IMG/VR virus record: IMGVR_UViG_3300021963_000499
Location: 1-29,141 of that record
Strand: one strand, 5' to 3'
DNA: 29,141 bases
Source of the DNA: a virus
A program made the position numbers and the translations under genes. Position 1 is the first letter of the stretch; each line of letters begins with the position of its first letter. Of this stretch, positions 1-7,309 are shown one piece after another. Below the pieces are notes generated by a model. The model saw only the letters and a program-made list of their open reading frames with translations, made no database searches and was not told the DNA's origin.

Positions 1-72
1 CTCGCTTTTTTGTCTCTACGAGTCTGGTGATTTCAGGCTTGAAGCCACACGCGCCTCGGTGGGGCCGTAGGG

Positions 73-531
73 ATGGGCGGCCGCGGTCCCGCTCCGAAGC
101 CGGCGCACCTGCGCCAGCGCGCCAACAAGAAGGCCGGGAGCGCGACGATTTCAATGGTCTCGCCGACGTCGACCAGTCCGAAGGCGCCGACCATCCCGAA
201 TCCAGACGGCCGGGTGTGGCACCCGCTGACGCTGAAGGCGTGGCTGCACGCCTGGCGGTCGCCGATGGCCGGGCAGTGGCTCGAGACGGACGCCGACGCG
301 CTCGGTCGCCTCGCGCTCTTGTGGGACGACTTCTATCGCGTCCCATCTGCGGATGCGTTGAAGGAAATACGACTGCAGTCGGCCCTGTTTGGACTGTCGC
401 CGCTCGACCGGAGTCGCCTCCAGTGGGAAGTGGCGAAGGGGAACGAGGCAGAAGAAAAAACCGCACGGCAGGATAGCCGCCGGCGCACCGGCACGAACGA
501 TCCGCGCCATTTACTTCGGGTGATCAAGTGA
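73..531 (+). CDS. Phage terminase small subunit, P27 family
   Basis: 152 residues. The N-terminus GGRGPAPKPAHL is the basic Gly-Arg-Pro lead-in typical of P27-type small terminases. The C-terminal part (about residues 70-130) is helical and ends in LFGLSPLDRSRLQWEV, which matches the family's closing motif of a Gly-Leu-(T/S)-Pro turn followed by an Arg-rich helix. In this family the small subunit binds the packaging site and loads DNA onto the large subunit. ATG 73 is preceded by a weak GTAGGG. The stop overlaps the next gene by GTGA (528-531), so translation is probably coupled. The family call rests on pattern only, and a second P27-like gene lies at 1775, so which of the two serves the motor is unclear. 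Confidence 0.82.
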   Translation: MGGRGPAPKPAHLRQRANKKAGSATISMVSPTSTSPKAPTIPNPDGRVWHPLTLKAWLHAWRSPMAGQWLETDADALGRLALLWDDFYRVPSADALKEIRLQSALFGLSPLDRSRLQWEVAKGNEAEEKTARQDSRRRTGTNDPRHLLRVIK

Positions 532-1778
532 GCAATCCGACGCACATCAAAGACCTCGTCGCCGATCCTGAGAATCGGCGCAGTCACAATGAACGAAACA
601 CGGGCATGGTGGTCGACGCGCTCAAGCACGTCGGCGCCGCTCGGTCGATTGTCATCGACGAGGACAACATCATCCTGGCGGGTAACGGCGTAACCGCTGC
701 CGCGGCGAAGGCCGGGATCACGAAGCTGCGCGTGATCGACGCCGGCGGCGACGAGTTGATCGCGGTTCGTCGAACCGGGCTGACCGCCGAGCAGAAACGC
801 GCGCTGGCCATCTACGACAACCGGACGGCAGAACTCGCGACGTGGAACATGGATCAGCTCGCCGCCGATCATGCGGCCGGCTTAGACTTTAAGTCGTTTT
901 TCTCTGACGAAGAAACGGCCGACCTGTTGTCCCTTATGAAAGGCGGGACGGTTGGCAAAACTGGCGAGGATGATATCCCCTCGGCAAGGCCGACAGATGT
1001 TCTGCCTGGGCATCTGTTTGAGCTTGGCCCCCACCGCATCGTTTGCGGTGACAGCACTGACCCGGCGGTCGTCGGGTTTCTTCTCGCTGGTGCGGCGCCG
1101 CCCTTGATGGTGACTGATCCGCCGTACGGCGTCGACTACGACCCAACATGGCGAGTGAAGGCCGGCGTCAGTAATGGCTCAAACAAGATGGGGAAAGTTT
1201 CAAATGACGACCGCGCCGACTGGACTGAGGTGTGGCGACTATTTCCAGGTGGCGTCGCCTATGTTTGGCACGCGGGCCTTAAGGCAGACATCGTGAAGGC
1301 GTCGCTCGAGATGGCCGGCTTCGAGATGCGGTCGCAGATTATCTGGGCGAAAGACCGGCTGGTCTTATCGCGTGGCGACTACCACTGGCAGCACGAGCCG
1401 TGCTGGTATTCGGTGCGCGAAGGCGCCACGGGCAAGCGGACGCCGGATCGGTCACAGGCGACGCTGTGGCGGATTCCAGTTCCAGGTGAGCCGCCGGCGT
1501 CGACGGTGTGGGATATCAACTCGCGCGACGATGGCGGGCACGGCCACGGCACGCAGAAGCCCGTGGAGTGCATGGCGCGTCCGATGCGCAATCACCGCGC
1601 GGCGGAGGTGTTCGAGCCTTTCAGTGGAAGCGGCTCGACCATTATCGCGGCTGAGACGACTGGTCGTCGCTGCTATGCGATTGAGCTTGAGCCCCGCTAT
1701 GTCCAGATCGCGATTGACCGTTGGGAGGCGTTCACTGGGAAGAAGGCAGTCAAGGCCGGCGAGGTAGCCAGTTCGTGA
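528..1778 (+). CDS. ParB-like N-terminal domain fused to DNA N4/N6 methyltransferase
   Basis: 416 residues from GTG 528, overlapping the upstream stop by GTGA. Residues 5-100 look like a ParB/Srx-type nuclease-like domain (DPENRRSHNERN, then an ILAGNG segment and RALAIYDNRTAELATW). Residues 155-405 are a beta-class adenine-N6/cytosine-N4 methyltransferase: catalytic DPPY at 197-200, HGTQKPVECMARPM (motif X-like) at 340-353 and the SAM-binding FEPFSGSGST at 362-371, in the order IV-X-I. Such fusions are common in phages and usually methylate phage DNA against host restriction. No restriction enzyme lies nearby, so this looks like an orphan methylase. Its position between two small-terminase-like genes suggests methylation is linked to packaging, but that is inference. 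Target sequence unknown. Confidence 0.9.
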   Translation: MSNPTHIKDLVADPENRRSHNERNTGMVVDALKHVGAARSIVIDEDNIILAGNGVTAAAAKAGITKLRVIDAGGDELIAVRRTGLTAEQKRALAIYDNRTAELATWNMDQLAADHAAGLDFKSFFSDEETADLLSLMKGGTVGKTGEDDIPSARPTDVLPGHLFELGPHRIVCGDSTDPAVVGFLLAGAAPPLMVTDPPYGVDYDPTWRVKAGVSNGSNKMGKVSNDDRADWTEVWRLFPGGVAYVWHAGLKADIVKASLEMAGFEMRSQIIWAKDRLVLSRGDYHWQHEPCWYSVREGATGKRTPDRSQATLWRIPVPGEPPASTVWDINSRDDGGHGHGTQKPVECMARPMRNHRAAEVFEPFSGSGSTIIAAETTGRRCYAIELEPRYVQIAIDRWEAFTGKKAVKAGEVASS

Positions 1779-2029
1779 AAACGCGAGCTGAGATCGTCAC
1801 GGGACTGCTCGAGCGCGGGGCGAAGAGAGACGCCGCCAACCAGTACGCCGATGCCTATCTGGAATACCACCAAGCAGCCGACCGTGTCGCCGCGGCCGGG
1901 CTCGTTGTCGCGCACCCTGTACATGGTGGCCCGATCGAGAACCCGTACTTAGCCATTCGCGACAAGGCGCTCGCGCGGCTGCAGGCCATGCGCAAGGCGG
2001 CGTTCATCGACGTGGACTGGCTCTGGTGA
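1775..2029 (+). CDS. Second P27-like small terminase protein
   Basis: About 84 residues from GTG 1775, which overlaps the methyltransferase stop by GTGA. An in-frame upstream start at 1721 would run deep into the methyltransferase gene and is less likely. The sequence has the middle of the P27/Terminase_4 pattern: a helix with YADAYLEYHQAADRV, then AAGLVV, a short Gly-containing linker, then NPYLAIRDKALARLQAM. It stops before the LGLTP-type end that the protein at 73 does have. The stop overlaps the large terminase start by GTGA (2026-2029), placing it directly before the motor gene as for a normal small subunit. It may be the true small subunit, or one half of a split pair with the gene at 73. 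Assignment is from pattern only. Confidence 0.65.
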   Translation: MKTRAEIVTGLLERGAKRDAANQYADAYLEYHQAADRVAAAGLVVAHPVHGGPIENPYLAIRDKALARLQAMRKAAFIDVDWLW

Positions 2030-3651
2030 TACTGACCGTCCCAAACGACGATGAATTATTCCCGACGCTCGGGAATGGCGTGTGCGATTGGATTGAGGCG
2101 AACCTCTGCTTTGGCCCTGGCGACTTGCGCGGTCAGCCAGCGGTGATCGACGATGAGAAGCGTGCGCTGATCTGGCGCATGTATGAAATCTTCCCCAAGG
2201 GACACCCGCAAGAGGGGCGTCGGCGGTTTCGTCGCGTGGGGATCTCGCTTCCGAAGGGCACCGCGAAGACGGAGCTCTCGGCGTGGTTGGCCGCGGCTGA
2301 ACTGTCGGACGACGCGCCGGTTCGGTTCGATGGATGGGTGAAGAAGCGCGGCAAGTATGAGCCGATCGGCGCGCCGGTCACTGACCCCTTCGTTGTGCTC
2401 GTCGCCTACACGGAAGAGCAGAGCGATGAGCTGGCGTACGCCGCGTTGCGGGTCATGCTCGAACTGAGCGAGATCGGGAATAAGTTCGACATCGGGCTTG
2501 AGCGCATCCTGCGGAAGAGTGGCGGCGGCAAGGCGGTCTCGGTGGCCGGTAGTCCCGACGCGCGAGACGGTGCGCGTACCACGTTTCAGGTGTTCGACGA
2601 GACGCATCGATTCACGTTGCCGCGGTTGAAGCAGGCGCATCAGACGATGATGGCGAACCTGCCGAAACGGAAAGCCGCGGACCCGTGGGCGCTCGAAATC
2701 ACAACGGCGCCGGAACCGGGCGCCGGGTCGATCGCGGAAGCCACGATGGAGTACGCGCAGCAGGTACACGAGGGGCGGCTCGCCGATGCGTCGCTGTTCT
2801 ACTTCCACCGGCAAGCCTCCGACGACCATGATCTGGCCACCGAAGAGGGCGCGCGGGCGGCGGTGATCGAAGCCTCGGGACCGTCGGCCGCGTGGCGTGA
2901 CATTGACGGCATCGTGCAGCTCTGGCGCGACCCCACGACCGACCGCGCGTACTTCGAGCGGGTGTACTGCAATCGGCTCGTGAAGGGCTCGTCGCAAGCG
3001 TTCGACGTGGACAAGTGGCGGTCACTCGCGAAACCTGAGAACCCGGCGAAGTTCGGCGACCTCATCACGATCGGCTTCGACGGTTCGCAGTTCCACGACT
3101 CCACCGGCATCATCTGCACGCACGTCGAGACCGGATATCAGTGGTCTGCCGGCTTGTGGGAGTGCCCGCCGGGGATGGGAACGCCTGAGCGGCCGTGGAA
3201 GGTGCCGGCGTCCGACGTCGATCGCGTGATGCGCGAGCTCTTTGTGCAGTTCACCGTATGGCGACTCTACGCGGACCCGCCGTACTGGCAGGAGTGGATC
3301 GCGGCCTGGCGCGGCGAGTTCGGCGAAGAGCGCGTCATTGACTGGTGGACGAACCGCCGGCGGCAGATGGCGACGGCCCTCGAGGGATTTGTCACATCGA
3401 TCACGGCCGGCACGCAGTCGCACGATGGTTCTCAGGACTTGGCGCGGCACCTCGGCAACTCTCGCCGCGAGGATCTGTCTCAGCGTGACGAACAGGGCAA
3501 GGCCATTTGGTTGATCCGCAAAGAGCGGCCCGGCTCGCCGCTCAAGATCGACCTGGGGATGGCCGCCGTACTGAGTTGGGAAGCGCGCACCGATGCGATC
3601 GCCTCGGGCGTCTCGCACAATACACAGGGAGTGCACGTATGGGCGATTTAG
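2026..3651 (+). CDS. Phage terminase large subunit (packaging ATPase-nuclease)
   Basis: 541 residues from GTG 2026, coupled to the preceding gene by GTGA. The N-terminal ATPase has a Walker A-like loop LPKGTAKTE (75-83) after RRVGIS, and a Walker B strand FQVFDETHRF (187-196) with the acidic pair DE. The C-terminal RNase H-like nuclease starts at LITIGFDGSQFHDS (346-359), where Asp351 is the likely first metal ligand, and continues through RLYADPPYWQEWI (413-425). Length and domain order fit HK97-type large terminases, which drive DNA into the prohead and cut the concatemer. The 3' end overlaps the small HTH gene at 3639 by 13 bp. Confidence 0.93.
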   Translation: MILTVPNDDELFPTLGNGVCDWIEANLCFGPGDLRGQPAVIDDEKRALIWRMYEIFPKGHPQEGRRRFRRVGISLPKGTAKTELSAWLAAAELSDDAPVRFDGWVKKRGKYEPIGAPVTDPFVVLVAYTEEQSDELAYAALRVMLELSEIGNKFDIGLERILRKSGGGKAVSVAGSPDARDGARTTFQVFDETHRFTLPRLKQAHQTMMANLPKRKAADPWALEITTAPEPGAGSIAEATMEYAQQVHEGRLADASLFYFHRQASDDHDLATEEGARAAVIEASGPSAAWRDIDGIVQLWRDPTTDRAYFERVYCNRLVKGSSQAFDVDKWRSLAKPENPAKFGDLITIGFDGSQFHDSTGIICTHVETGYQWSAGLWECPPGMGTPERPWKVPASDVDRVMRELFVQFTVWRLYADPPYWQEWIAAWRGEFGEERVIDWWTNRRRQMATALEGFVTSITAGTQSHDGSQDLARHLGNSRREDLSQRDEQGKAIWLIRKERPGSPLKIDLGMAAVLSWEARTDAIASGVSHNTQGVHVWAI

Positions 3652-3836
3652 ACAAACTGCTGACGTTCGCCAAGGTGGCCCTTTTCTACGACGTGTCGCC
3701 GCGGACGGTGCGGCATTGGGTCGCGAAGGGCGCGATTGATGTCGTACGGACGCCCGGCGGCGAGCCGCGCATCCGCGCCTCGTCGTGCATCGCGACTGAA
3801 AAAAAGATGGCAATACGCGGCAACCGCGCCGAGTAG
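3639..3836 (+). CDS. Small MerR/excisionase-like HTH protein
   Basis: 65 residues from ATG 3639. An upstream in-frame start at 3507 lies inside the terminase gene and is less likely; ATG 3639 has GGGAG about 7 bases ahead. The sequence reads KVALFYDVSPRTVRHWVAKG followed by RTPGGEPRI, the classic winged-helix layout of excisionase/MerR-type DNA-binding domains: helix-turn-helix, then a basic wing that ends in a GG/R hairpin. A short basic tail (KKMAIRGNR) follows. It could be a regulator, an excisionase-like accessory factor or a packaging-site binding protein. The position between terminase and portal does not decide. Confidence 0.7.
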   Translation: MGDLDKLLTFAKVALFYDVSPRTVRHWVAKGAIDVVRTPGGEPRIRASSCIATEKKMAIRGNRAE

Positions 3837-3870
3837 CCTCTAGCACAGCGGGTGTACTCAAGCGCACACT

Positions 3871-5184
3871 TTGTGCAGCTTGGATCATTTCTATCAAGAT
3901 ATTCCCGGCTGGTGTGACTTCGCGGATCTCTACGCGGACGTCGTAGCGTCGTTGCCCGACGGCGCGCACATCGTCGAAGTCGGCGTCTGGCAGGGCCAGT
4001 CCACTGCGGCCCTCGGCGTCGAAATCCTCAACAGCGGCAAGGTTATTCGCCTCGACGTGGTCGACCATTTCAAGGGCTCGTCGGAATGCGTCACGCTCGT
4101 CGACCAGCGGTCGATCTTCGAGGCCAACGTCGCCCCGATTCGCCACGCGGTACGCGACATTCACGAAGAGAAGTCATGGGACGCCGCCCGACGGTACGCC
4201 GACGGCTCGCTCGATTTCGTGTTCCTTGATGCGGCCCATGACACCGCCTCAGTTCTGAAAGACCTCGCGGCCTGGTGGCCCAAGATCAAGCCAGGCGGCA
4301 GCATCGCCGGCCACGACGCCGACTGGCCGAGTGTGACTGCCGCGCTCAAGCCGTGGTCGGAGCTCTCCGGCGTGCGCGTGGATCAAGTGTCTCGCCGCAG
4401 TTGGCGCGTAAAGAAGGCTGCGCAGTTGCCGGCCTCAACGTGGACCGTTCCGCCGGCGCAGCGAAAGTGTCTAGTGGCCGTGTGCTCCAACGAGCGCAGC
4501 GTGTACCGGCAGACTGCTCAAAGCTTGCTCACTCTTGGCTGGGGTCAGCGCGTCCTTGACGCCATCCGAAGCCACGGCTTCACAGACGTCCAAGTCACCT
4601 GGGTGAGCAAGTTTGTTCTCGTGTCGGACCTGCGCAATGAAGCCGCGCGTCTCGCCATCGCGATGGAGTGCTCGCACGTTCTCTTCCTAGACGCCGACAT
4701 GGTCTGGCCGTCCGATGTGCTGTCGCGGATGCTGGCGCATCACGACAAGGGCATCGTGTCGGGCTTGTATTTTCTGAAGTCGTGGCCGCACTACCCTGTC
4801 GCGCTCACGCGCGCGCGTGTGAATGCTGAGACGCTGCAAGTCGACTACGACTACGACAAGTCGTGTCACCTTGCCGAAGGGGTGCGACCCGTTGACCTCG
4901 TCGGCATGGGCTGCACGATGGTCCCGGTCGCGCTATTTCACTCGATGGCGCAGCCGTGGTTTGAGTACCAGCAGGACGGCTCGGGCAACTGGAGCGTGAC
5001 GGAGGACGTCGCGTTCTGTCAGAAAGCGAAAGCCCTCGGCTGCCCGATCTTGCTCGACCCTGATGTGAAATGCGGACACGTCGCGCAACACGCGATCGCT
5101 GAGCCGTGGTACGAGCGGTCGCTGTCTGAGATCGCGATGCTCGATCGGATGGCGCGTACCGAGCCCGAAGGGGTTGCGGTATGA
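3871..5184 (+). CDS. Fused SAM methyltransferase-glycosyltransferase
   Basis: 437 residues. Residues 1-185 form a class I SAM methyltransferase of the Methyltransf_24/macrocin-O-methyltransferase type: IVEVGVWQGQSTAAL (34-48, SAM loop), LDVVDHF (61-67), LDFVFLDAAHD (114-124) and GGSIAGHDA (142-150). Residues 199-410 form a GT-A glycosyltransferase-like domain with LFLDADMVWP (271-280), where DAD is the likely metal-binding DxD, and TEDVAF (377-382) as a probable catalytic acid. The likely start is TTG 3871 or TTG 3880; neither has a strong ribosome site. The 3' end overlaps the portal start by ATGA. It probably modifies a sugar on a virion or host surface glycan by transfer and O-methylation. 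Acceptor and sugar donor are unknown, and a metabolic gene in the packaging-head operon is unusual. Confidence 0.82.
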   Translation: MCSLDHFYQDIPGWCDFADLYADVVASLPDGAHIVEVGVWQGQSTAALGVEILNSGKVIRLDVVDHFKGSSECVTLVDQRSIFEANVAPIRHAVRDIHEEKSWDAARRYADGSLDFVFLDAAHDTASVLKDLAAWWPKIKPGGSIAGHDADWPSVTAALKPWSELSGVRVDQVSRRSWRVKKAAQLPASTWTVPPAQRKCLVAVCSNERSVYRQTAQSLLTLGWGQRVLDAIRSHGFTDVQVTWVSKFVLVSDLRNEAARLAIAMECSHVLFLDADMVWPSDVLSRMLAHHDKGIVSGLYFLKSWPHYPVALTRARVNAETLQVDYDYDKSCHLAEGVRPVDLVGMGCTMVPVALFHSMAQPWFEYQQDGSGNWSVTEDVAFCQKAKALGCPILLDPDVKCGHVAQHAIAEPWYERSLSEIAMLDRMARTEPEGVAV

Positions 5185-6452
5185 GCTTGTGGACGCGCAT
5201 CTTCGGCGGCGACGAGAAGCCAGAGGCCCGCGGCACGCTGGCCGAGATTGACTTCTGGCGCAAAGACGGTTGGTTGCAGAGCACCGCGTCCGGCATGACT
5301 GTGACGCCATCGACGGCGATGTCCGTGCCTGACGTGTACGCCTGCGCGATGGTATTGGCGCAGGACGTGGCGCGCTGCCCGCTGAAGCTCCGCGTCCGTC
5401 AGGCCGATGGCGAATGGGCCGACGCTGACCAGCATCCACTGTGGGAAATCCTGCACGATCTGCCGAATCCTGAGATGACGGCCGGCGAGTTCCGCGAGCA
5501 GATGCAGTACTCGCTCGTGGGGCACGAAGTCGCGTACGCCGAGATCGTGCGCCGTCCGAATGGTCAAGTGAAGGCGCTCTGGCCGCTCGATTCAGAGCGC
5601 ATGACCGTGACGCGCGACGCGCTCAACGTGAAGCGGTACTCGTATCGGATGAACGACCGGACGCTGGACTGGACGTTTGACCCTGACCGCCCGCCGCTGC
5701 TCGAATTGCGCCGGCAGTCACCGATTCACCAGTGCCGTGACCTGATCGGATTGGCGATGGCGCTCGACGTCTACGCGGCGAAGTTCTTTGCCAACGGTGC
5801 GCGGCTGAGTGGTCTCCTGACGGTCGACGGCAGCTTGAAGCCAGACCAGCGTCAGGCGATTCGCGAGTCGTTCGAGGGGATGCACCGCGGCGCCGACAAG
5901 GCGCACAAGATCGGCGTGATGGAAGGCGGCGCGAAGTTTCAGCCTCTCACCGTGCCGAACAACGAGGCGCAGTTCACTGAAACGCGCAAGCACATCCGCA
6001 CGATGATTGCCGGCGCGTTCCGTGTGCCGCCGCACAAGATCGGCGACCTCGATCGCGCGACGTTCTCGAATATCGAAGCGCAGGATCGCGACTACGTCAA
6101 TTCGTCGCTGAATCCGTACCTGGTGCTCTGGGAACAGGCTGTTCGCCGTGACCTCTTGACCACGCGGCAGTATCCGAACTATGTCGCGATCTTCGACCGC
6201 GAAGCCCTGATCGAAGCGGACTCGCAGAGCCGCGCGAACGCGCTGGCGGTCGGCCGCCAGAATGGCTGGTGGTCAGTGAACGACGTCCGCCGAAAGCTCA
6301 ATGAGAACCCCGTCCCGGCGTCTGAGGGCGGCAATACGTACCACATGAACGGCAACATGATTCCGCTGACGGGTGCGCCTGAGACGGCCAGCACGACGGA
6401 CATCGTGGCGCCGGTCGAGCCGGCGGATGCCGGAATGGGACAGGTGATGTGA
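5181..6452 (+). CDS. Portal protein, HK97 family
   Basis: 423 residues from ATG 5181 with an ATGA overlap upstream. It shows the HK97-type portal signature: N-terminal segment with VPDVYACAMVLAQDVARCPL (49-68), a DLIGLAMALDVY helix (187-198) followed by FFANGARLSGLL, and AFRVPPHKIGDLDRATFSN (279-297), a hallmark of the family. Twelve copies form the ring at the capsid vertex through which DNA enters and to which the tail attaches. Length is normal for the family. It is followed immediately by the prohead protease, the usual order portal-protease-capsid. Confidence 0.95.
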   Translation: MSLWTRIFGGDEKPEARGTLAEIDFWRKDGWLQSTASGMTVTPSTAMSVPDVYACAMVLAQDVARCPLKLRVRQADGEWADADQHPLWEILHDLPNPEMTAGEFREQMQYSLVGHEVAYAEIVRRPNGQVKALWPLDSERMTVTRDALNVKRYSYRMNDRTLDWTFDPDRPPLLELRRQSPIHQCRDLIGLAMALDVYAAKFFANGARLSGLLTVDGSLKPDQRQAIRESFEGMHRGADKAHKIGVMEGGAKFQPLTVPNNEAQFTETRKHIRTMIAGAFRVPPHKIGDLDRATFSNIEAQDRDYVNSSLNPYLVLWEQAVRRDLLTTRQYPNYVAIFDREALIEADSQSRANALAVGRQNGWWSVNDVRRKLNENPVPASEGGNTYHMNGNMIPLTGAPETASTTDIVAPVEPADAGMGQVM

Positions 6453-7054
6453 TGGCAGAACGCGAACGACGCACGATGACGCTCCCAGTGGAAGCGCGGA
6501 CGACCGAGGCCGAGAAGCCGGGGCTGTCTGGCTACGCGGCGATGTTTGGCGAGACGGCGAATATCGCCGGCCTCTTCAACGAACGCATTGCGCCGGGGGC
6601 ATTTGCTGACGCGATTGGCCGCGACGATGTGCGCGCCCTGTTCAATCACGACTCGAACTTTGTCCTCGGTCGGTCCACGGCCGGGACGCTGCGCCTGTCG
6701 GAAGACCCCAATGGTCTGCGGTACGAGATTGATGTGCCGGATACGACGTGGGCGCGCGACCTGATGGTGAGCGTGGCCCGCGGCGACGTGTCGCAATCGT
6801 CGTTTGCGTTTGAGGTCGTCGAGGAAGCCTGGGCGTTTGGCGCATCGGGGGAATTGCCGACGCGCACGATCAAGTCGGCCAAGTTGTACGACGTGTCGCC
6901 GGTGACGTATCCGGCCTACGAAGGCACGACGGTCTCGGCGCGCAGTCGTGACGAGGCGGCGAAGGTCGGCGCGCCGCCGGCAGCGCCAGAGTGGATCGTG
7001 GAAGTGTCGCAGTCGAGGGAACGGTGCCGCCTGTCGGACGCCGCGACGCGGTAG
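6449..7054 (+). CDS. Prohead maturation protease, HK97 type (U35)
   Basis: About 200 residues. The start is either GTG 6449 (GTGA overlap with the portal stop) or ATG 6452 (1-bp overlap). The fold is recognised from LSGYAAMFGE near the N-terminus, the catalytic His in ALFNHDSNFVLGRS (His67), the Ser in DVSQSSFAFEV (113-123) and the closing strand KLYDVSPVTYPAY (145-157). These proteases cleave the capsid delta domain and themselves during head maturation. The tail from residue 165 is Ala/Pro rich and poorly conserved. No separate scaffold gene follows, in agreement with a capsid protein carrying its own N-terminal delta domain. Confidence 0.93.
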   Translation: MMAERERRTMTLPVEARTTEAEKPGLSGYAAMFGETANIAGLFNERIAPGAFADAIGRDDVRALFNHDSNFVLGRSTAGTLRLSEDPNGLRYEIDVPDTTWARDLMVSVARGDVSQSSFAFEVVEEAWAFGASGELPTRTIKSAKLYDVSPVTYPAYEGTTVSARSRDEAAKVGAPPAAPEWIVEVSQSRERCRLSDAATR

Positions 7055-7218
7055 TGAAGCGCTTGGACGACGTGCGGTGCCAGAAGTGCAACCGCCTGTT
7101 GTGCAAACGCTCCTCGCCGGCGCCATTGCGCGATGGGGAAGTGATCGAGATTAAGTGTTGGAAATGTGACGACATGAACTACCTCGTGGGCGGCCCCGAA
7201 GTCGCCCGCGAGCGGTAA
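7054..7218 (+). CDS. Com-like zinc-finger protein
   Basis: 54 residues from GTG 7054, which overlaps the protease stop by one base. An upstream in-frame start at 6991 would lie inside the protease and is not needed. Four well-placed cysteines form a zinc ribbon: RCQKCNRLLCK (Cys9, Cys12, with Cys17) and IEIKCWKCDDMNYL (Cys35, Cys38). This layout is that of the Mu Com family, small RNA-binding proteins; Mu Com activates translation of the mom DNA-modification gene. No mom gene is seen here. The position between protease and capsid suggests a post-transcriptional role in head gene expression, but that is inference. Confidence 0.75.
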   Translation: MKRLDDVRCQKCNRLLCKRSSPAPLRDGEVIEIKCWKCDDMNYLVGGPEVARER

Positions 7219-7309
7219 GACACGATCTTCAGACGCTCTGACGTCCCTCCGAGAGGCCCGCTGGAACAGGCCCATTTGTTATTGCCAGCGCAGAAATACG
7301 GAGTACGTG

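Noticed and set aside
36-46. Small palindrome GGCTT-G-AAGCC upstream of the small terminase
   Set aside because: Only 5 bp per arm with a 1-base centre; cannot be told from chance and there is no basis to call it a cos or pac site.
27-476. + frame ORF over the small terminase
   Set aside because: Arg/Gly/Ala-rich overlapping frame; the P27 motifs are in the other frame.
528-830. Plasmid-type ParB partition gene
   Set aside because: Only the ParB-N-like domain is present, fused to a methyltransferase, with no ParA or parS nearby.
528-1778. Full restriction-modification system
   Set aside because: No restriction endonuclease gene lies next to the methyltransferase; the HNH gene at 13893 is far away and of homing type.
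2056-2997. 313-residue minus-strand ORF over terminase
   Set aside because: Overlaps the ATPase domain of the large terminase and has a shadow-type composition.
3022-4164. 380-residue minus-strand ORF
   Set aside because: Spans the 3' half of terminase and the start of the methyltransferase-glycosyltransferase gene on the other strand; no family features.
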